A DNA stretch of 64,000 nucleotides, taken from Prosopocoilus inquinatus (taxonomy: Eukaryota > Arthropoda > Insecta > Coleoptera > Lucanidae). The notes under the pieces were generated by a model, which searched no databases, was not told the DNA's origin, and saw nothing but the letters and a program-made list of their open reading frames with translations. Shown one piece after another: positions 58,061-64,000 of this stretch. Every line of letters begins with the position of its first letter. Within the stretch, counting starts at the first letter, position 1. Made by a program: the position numbers and the translations under genes. The DNA is taken from the NCBI GenBank assembly GCA_036172665.1, contig CM069871.1, positions 3,286,001 through 3,350,000 on the forward strand, read 5' to 3'.

Positions 58061-58621
58061 AAATTCCAAGTTATCCATAAATCCATCGACCATATGATTG
58101 GCTCGCGTGTTAAAAAAGAAAACCCGCTCGCTCGCACTCGTTCTGAATTTTATAATTTCTAATTAAATCCAGCGGGATGTTGATACTTAGGGAAATCGCT
58201 TTGAATGACGGCCGCCCCGAGCGAAGAACTGACTGCCTAATCGGCTTCGTTCTTCAAGACATGTGAAGTCGCAGGTTTCATACGAAGAAACACAAGCAAT
58301 AAATGCGTCGGATTAATTAAATTTCACCATATACGGCGTTTAATGATTATTTCATTGAGGAACTTGAGCGGAGTGTGTGCATTGCTAATACGCTGTTTCC
58401 GTCAGTATGTACTCTTAATAACAATAATTAGGGCATTATTCCGAGATTAAGACGAATGTGATACGTCTTGACACTCGGGGATTTATTTCAATAAATTTTT
58501 TTCTTTTTCTTTAGCTGGAAATAAAACGAAAACGATTTTAATGCACTTCCTTTTGCCAGAAGCAGACCGAGATCCGAGATTGTCATTCGTTTTTTTATTT
58601 TTTACCACTGTACTTACAGAG
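58061..58621. other. unique sequence, possible regulatory DNA
   Basis: Unlike its surroundings it has no tandem structure. It contains several ATTA/TAAT cores (ATTAATTAAATT near 58313, ACAATAATTAGGGC near 58431) and GC-richer phrases (GACGGCCGCCCCGAGCGAAG). There is no ORF of note. Function is inference only. Confidence 0.25.
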
Positions 58622-59025
58622 GTCTACACCAAGGGGTTACCAATGGGCTCTACATCGATCCTTGGGGGGTCAGAGAAAACTTAAAAGGGGTCGATGAACC
58701 TGTAGGGGTCGACTGGCGGTCGATGAACCTCTATAGGTCTTTTAGGGGGTCGAAGTTATGGATTCTTGCCTAGTGCAGGCGTGATCTGAATAATTTATTT
58801 AAAAAAAAAATTAGAAGATTTGCAAATATTAAATGAATTTGAATTAAACATTGTATGTACAGTAATAGACATAAAGAACGGGGCACTTTTTTTTAACTTT
58901 AACAACTTCAATAAAACTTTTCATAAAATTTCTGATCACACACAACTGTACTTATAAATCTAATAAAAGTTCAAGAAATAATTATTAACACAATACGATT
59001 GTACTAATGGAGGTTGTTGTCGAAC

Positions 59026-59790
59026 ACATAACAATTAAATTAAACAGACTCGAATAAAAAAAAGAAGAAGGTGAAAAAGGCGGTCAATTGATCAGTCAAA
59101 ATAAAAATTAAATACCGTTAAATCTAATAAAATAAAAACGAACAAGGATCGTCAATGAAAAGAGAACGAAAATAAAAAATGTGAAAATCTAACAATAAGT
59201 CAAATAATGAAAACAATTGAAGAGGAGAATGAAAGATGAATTAGTTTAAAAAAGAATTGAAATTAGTGAAGTACAAAACACATAACAATTAAATTAAATA
59301 GACTCGAATAAAAGAAGAAGAAGGAAAAGGCGATTAATTGATCTATCAAAATAAAAATAAAATACCGTTAAATCTAATGAAATAAAAACGAACAAAGATC
59401 GTCGATGAATGAGAGGACGAAAATAAAATTGTGTAGAACTAACAATAAATCAAATGATGAAAACAATTGAACAGGAGCATGAAAGACGAAATAACTAAAG
59501 AAAGATGAATTGAAATTAGTGAAGTACAAAACTAACAATAAGTCAAATGATGAAAACAATTGAAGGAGAGAATGAAAGATGAAATGGCTTAAAAAAAGAC
59601 AATTGATATTAGTGAAGTATAAAACTTGTAATAATTAAATTTAATAAACTCGAATAATAAAAGAACAAAAAGGCGATCAATATTGATCAGTCAAAATAAA
59701 AATAAAATACCGTTAAATCTAATAAAATAAAAACAAATGACGGTCGGCGATGAAGAGACGACGAAAATAAAATGTATACCAACAATTCAA
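59026..59790. repeat. ~251 bp tandem array, about three copies, one with a partial duplication
   Basis: AACACATAACAATTAAATTA at 59026 recurs at 59277 and, diverged, at about 59628. Units share AGACTCGAATAAAA, AAATACCGTTAAATCTAAT, GATCGTCRATGAA, AACAATAAGTCAAATRATGA and GAATTGAAATTAGTGAAGTA. A stretch from about 59433 to 59610 repeats the second half of the unit. Strongly A-rich on the plus strand. Confidence 0.8.
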
Positions 59791-59799
59791 GTTTATATA

Positions 59800-61640
59800 A
59801 AAAAAACGGCATACCAAAAATTTAATCTGTAAATATAAAAGAATAATTAAAAAATAAAATAAAGTCACTGTGATCAATCAACAGGCAAATAAAATACACG
59901 AGTAAGTGAAAAAAGGAAACAACAACAAAAGGCGGTCAATTTATAATTAAAAAAGAAACAATTGTATCAAATAAAATCAAACAAATGAAAAAACAAACAG
60001 ACAAAAACAATAGATGATCAATTGATAGACGAAAATAAAAATTATATACGACTATAATTTGATTTAAAAATTTTTGAATTTCATCATATAATTAAAATTT
60101 TAATCTCTTTTAACATTAAAAAAATATATAATTAAAAAAAAAAGTTAAATCGCCTTAAAGAGAGAACAAAAATGGGACGAAGTAAACGCGATCAATCGAC
60201 AGGATTATTAATAAAATAAACTCAAATCGAGCAAGTGAGAAAAAAATAACAACAAAAGTCAATCAATTTGTAATTAAAAAATAAACAATCGTATCAAATA
60301 AAATCAAATAAAAGAAAAAAAAACAAAAAAGATGATCATCTGACGGACGAAATTATAAATACAACTAACGATAATTTAATTTGATTTAAAAATGGAGAAA
60401 TTTCTTTTCCCAATCAAAAATTTTATTTCTAAATATTAAAAGAAAAAATATATAATCAAAAAGTAAAGTTAAATCCTAACGCCTAAAAAAGAAAATAAAA
60501 ACGGGATGAAAATCTAAAATAAACTCAAGTCAAGCAAATAGAAAAAAATAAGTAAAACAAAAGACGATCAATTGTTATCAAATAAAATCAAATAAAATCA
60601 AATAAAAGAAAAAAAACAAAAAAGATGATCAACTGACGGACGAAATTATAAATTGTATACGACTAACGATAATTTAATTTGATTTAAAAATTGACAATTT
60701 TTTTTTCACAATCAAAAACTTTATCTGTAAACATTAAAAAAAAACATCAATCAAAAAATAAAGTTAAATCGTCCTAAAAGAAAAAAGAAAAAATGGGATG
60801 AAGTAAACGCGATCAATCGACAGGATTAAAACGTCAATAAAAGAAACTCAAATCGTGTAAGTGAAAAAGAAAACAACAAAAGTCAATCAATTTATAATAA
60901 AAAAATATAATAAATTATCGTATCAAATAAAATCAAAAAAAGAAAAAAAAAAACAAAAAAATGATCAATTTAGACGAAAATATAAATTGTATACAACTAA
61001 CAATAAGTTAATTTGACTTAAAAATTGACGAATTTTATCACAATCAAAAGTTTAATCTCAAAACGTTTAAAGAAAAAAAGAATATAATTAAAAAATAAAG
61101 ATAAATCGCCTAAAATAGAGAACAAAAATGGGTTGAAGTAAACGTGATTAATCGACAGGATTAAAGTGTCAAATGAAATAAACTCAATTCGAGTAACTGA
61201 GAAAAAAAAAACAAAAACAAAAGTCAATCAATTTATAATAAAAAAAATCAATAATCGTATCAAATAAAATCGAACAAAAGAAAAAACAAAAAAAAAACCG
61301 ATCAATTGATAGACGAAAATATAAATTGCATGCGACTAACAGTAAGTTAATTAGATTTAAAAATTGACAATTTTTTTCAGAATCAAAAATTTTATCTCTA
61401 AACATTAAAATAAAAAAAATATGATTAAGTTAAATCGCTTAAAAGAGAAAATAAAAACGAGATGAAAATCTAAAATAAACTCAAATCGAGCAAACAGGAA
61501 AAAAAAACAAAAACAAAAGACGATCAATTGCCAATTAAAAAATAAAATAACATCGAATGAAAGACGAACTGACAGTTAAAAAACAAAAATAAATTAAACG
61601 ATATCGAATAAAAGCAAAAAAAAAAACAAAGATCGATTAT
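59800..61640. repeat. ~310-336 bp tandem array, about five to six copies
   Basis: GAAGTAAACGCGATCAATCG followed by ACAGGATTA is at about 60177 and 60799, with the variant GAAGTAAACGTGATTAATCG at 61135; ATCGTATCAAATAAAATC, GATGATCAATTGAYRGACGA and AGTTAAATCGCCTAAAAGAG mark each unit, including ones that have lost the first phrase. Spacing is about 622 (two units) and 336 bp. The DNA is extremely A-rich and encodes nothing. Confidence 0.85.
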
Positions 61641-61992
61641 ATTATTTAAAAATTGAATTAAATAAAATCAAATAAGGATTGGAAAAGAAAAAAAAAACAA
61701 AGGACGATCGGTGATGAAGATAAGACGAAAGTGAAAATTCCACGTCACTTCCGGTGTTTGCTTCTTTTGGTTTTCGTCCCTTGTCAATTATGTTTCCCCA
61801 TTTGTCAAATCGTTTTCGGCTTTCGGAAATGTCAAATCGTATGTCAAACAGGAAAGTCGTTTGACAAATTGGAGGATACAATTGAGAAAAGGGAAAAAAA
61901 ACAAAAGAAAAAGACTATAATATTGTTAGTTAGTTAGTTTGGACGTTTTCAAACCTGTACTGTTTTTTGTTCAGTTGTTTTGAAATAAATAC

Positions 61993-62025
<33 letters not shown>
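61993..62025. repeat. (ATT)n microsatellite, 11 units
   Basis: Uninterrupted ATT repeats inside the hAT-like element, near its right end. Confidence 0.95.
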
Positions 62026-62026
<1 letters not shown>

Positions 62027-62232
62027 GTCGAATCGAATGAAGAAAAACAAAAGGGAATCAAATTTAAAATAAAGTTAAATTGAATCAAGTAAAGACAAAA
62101 CATAATAAAAAAAAGAAATAAAGTCAAAGTTTTAAGATCGTTAATAAAATTTGAAAGGGAGGTCGACGGACATTTTTTTTGTTCTTGTAAGTAATCGAAG
62201 CTTAAAAAAGTTTGGGAACCCCTGGTCTGCAC

Positions 62233-63676
62233 GGACACTTTCCGGACACGAAAATTGGGAATAGTGGGCGGGGCTTATGCTAGCACCAATATGGCGTTTC
62301 AAGTATTCAAGAATTTAATAAGCCCATTGATGTGACTAAGAAATGATATTTCAGTTTTTTTTTTCTGCTCATTTCCTGCCATAACAACCACGATTAGCAC
62401 AAGACGCAGCTTTCTTTGTCTTAAAACTAAACCAAAACTACCAGAATTTGGTTTTACTGCAGGAATAAAAATGATGAATTGTAGTCTCGATTTGACAGAA
62501 GTGACGCACCTGTACGGAGGTCGTTTTTTCAAACGTAACAGCGCCTCGCTTGATTCAAACTCAATGATTGAACTCAAATGTGATGATGAATGATGCAATT
62601 TTTTGAAAACAAGTTAGATGCATGATCTACGATCTGTTTTAGACTAACGTAAAGTTTCTTTCTCGTGCTAGAGCGAAAAACTAAACTGAATGTCGAAAAG
62701 TGTAGATACTTTTCGTAACGGTAATAGAAAGATTATTTTTCATTGCTTTTAACGTTGTTGTTTTGAAACAGGCAGGCGTTACGGCAAATAAAATTAGCCA
62801 TATCGGTTACGTGTAAAAACTTAAAAGCGATAGAGCGCGTTCCGCGTAATTAAATTTATCTGCTCGTTACCTAAAGCGCATTAAAAAAAAAAAAATCGCG
62901 TGTCAAAAACAGGCCAGACGCATTATTCCTCCTCTCCACCTCCAATCCCAACTTGCTAAATTTGAAAAATCCACGTCCTTATCAACATGCTATTTTTGCG
63001 TGCGAAATTATTATCAAGTAGGCACGCATATCTTATCGTCCGCATCGAATCAGTGAGTAGTCGAATTTAATCTCCTGTTTGTTTTCGAACGCATCTCCTC
63101 TCTCCGACATCATCACCGTCAATTAATTGAGTCGGATCATCAAGAGGACGTTTCCTGTTCGTCGGAAGGAATCGCAGAGAGGCTCCGGAAACGGAACACT
63201 CGAATCGAGTGCATGCTCAAAACTTCGATTCCTCGAAGCAAAGTTCACTTCCCGTCGATTTTTCGATACATTTCTAATTAATTAAAATCTGATAAAGATG
63301 GTATTTCTTCTACGAAAAATTTCGGGCCCGGACGGAAGCGGATGCACTCGAGAGATCCGTCGATGTCTGTGGTGATTAATTGGCGATTTGCGTCAGAAAA
63401 TTTTGCCTTTAATGCTTAATTGAATAGGTTACTTACATCACAAACATAACACACAGGTTACGAAAGCATTAAAAATAAAACCGTTTTTAAAATCTTCTTG
63501 GAAGAGACGAGCGAGAGACAAAATATGTTAAAAATCGTGAGTGATAAATAAGATGCGCCGAAGTTGAAGTTTTCGAACGCACCCCTGCTGACGTCACGAT
63601 CATGGCGGCTGGAGAATAGGTAAATAAACCAATTTAATCGGTGCTGGTGTTTCCGTTTCCACTATTTGCAGTGAAG
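62233..63676. other. unique sequence, possible regulatory DNA
   Basis: No ORF with a recognised domain and no tandem repeat. The GC content rises at 63100-63400 (GGAAGGAATCGCAGAGAGGC, TTTCGGGCCCGGACGGAAGC). GACGTCACGATCATGGCGGC lies near 63590, and CGAACGCACCCC near 63573 is a single relative of the motif in the 6.6-9.8 kb array. An upstream exon of the minus-strand gene or its regulatory DNA could be here; I cannot demonstrate either. Confidence 0.25.
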
Positions 63677-64000
63677 TTAATCTCAAAACGTTTAAAGAAA
63701 AAAAGAATATAATTAAAAAATAAAGTTGAATCGCCTAAAATAGAGAACAAAAATGGCTTGAAGTAAACGTGATTAATCGACAGGATTAAAGTATCAAATA
63801 AAATAAACTCAAATCGAGTAACTGAAAAAAAAAACAAAAACAAAAGTCAATCAATTTATAATAAAAAAATCAATAATCGTATCAAATAAAATCAAACAAA
63901 AGAAAAAACAAAAACAAAACGATCAATTGATAGACGAAAATATAAACTGCATGCGTCTAACAGTAGTTAATTTGATTTCAAAATTGACAAATTCTTTTCA
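63677..64000. repeat. detached copy of the ~330 bp satellite, running off the window
   Basis: From TTAATCTCAAAACGTTTAAA onward this matches 61050-61380 base for base except for scattered changes, including the shared variant GAAGTAAACGTGATTAATCG that other monomers lack. It starts abruptly after ATTTGCAGTGAAG and continues past the window edge. Confidence 0.9.

Larger units (their letters stand above)
58622..62232. mobile_element. hAT-like element, ~3.6 kb, filled with satellite arrays
   Basis: The left flank is GTCTACAC (58622-58629) and the right flank is GTCTGCAC (62225-62232): an 8 bp target duplication with one mismatch. The left end is CAAGGGGTTACCAATGGG at 58630; the right end reversed is CAGGGGTTCCCAAACTTTTT, ending at 62224, the common CAGNGGTTCCCAA type of hAT ends. 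Subterminal sequence near the left end (GGGGTCGATGAACCT twice) fits this group. Instead of a transposase gene the interior holds a ~251 bp array, a ~310-336 bp array and an (ATT)n run. No reading frame longer than about 100 codons exists. Confidence 0.6.

Overview
The window is AT-rich insect chromosomal DNA. It carries one recognisable protein-coding gene, on the minus strand, and almost everything else is intronic or intergenic and unusually rich in repeats. The gene encodes a BTB/POZ zinc-finger transcription factor whose BTB and C2H2 sequences look like the arthropod mamo (maternal gene required for meiosis) family. Three in-phase coding exons can be placed by their splice sites: 38610-37915 (BTB domain and linker, 232 codons), 27214-27119 (32 codons) and 26796-26200 (four C2H2 fingers and stop, 198 codons). 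Together they give a 462-residue protein. An acceptor at 38628-38640 shows that at least one upstream non-coding exon exists, and it is probably beyond or within the 25 kb to the right. The gene family, introns, mariner/hAT/Harbinger-type elements and satellites all point to an insect. The order is not determinable here; a holometabolous insect such as a beetle or moth is only a guess.

Layout. 1-6.6 kb: AT-rich DNA with several two-copy repeats. 6.6-9.8 kb: a higher-order tandem array built around the motif TTTCTGAACGCAT. 9.8-18.2 kb: AT-rich DNA with a ~380-410 bp array, a 348 bp duplication and an inverted repeat. 18.2-20.4 kb: a 259 bp satellite. 21.2-25.2 kb: recurrent AGATGGCG motifs, a short MITE and a 165 bp array. 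26.2-38.6 kb: the mamo-like coding exons; the 10.7 kb intron between exons 1 and 2 holds a hAT-type MITE, a 1.27 kb foldback element and a 136 bp satellite that ends about 50 bp from the BTB exon's donor site. 38.6-64 kb: presumed 5' intron or upstream DNA with a decayed LINE fragment, a 31 bp minisatellite, CGCCATCT motif clusters, a TAA-flanked Harbinger-type element, a 390 bp array, a 385 bp array, a purine-rich minisatellite, and a ~3.6 kb hAT-like element whose interior is itself two satellite arrays.

The notable features are the number of unrelated tandem arrays (at least ten) around one developmental transcription-factor gene, and the repeated association of arrays with transposon termini. 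A recurrent CTCF-like GCGCCATCT motif lies in opposite orientations on the two sides of the coding exons. No tRNA, rRNA, CRISPR or intact transposase or reverse transcriptase gene was seen. All element classes are inferred from termini and target duplications read by eye; no database search was possible.
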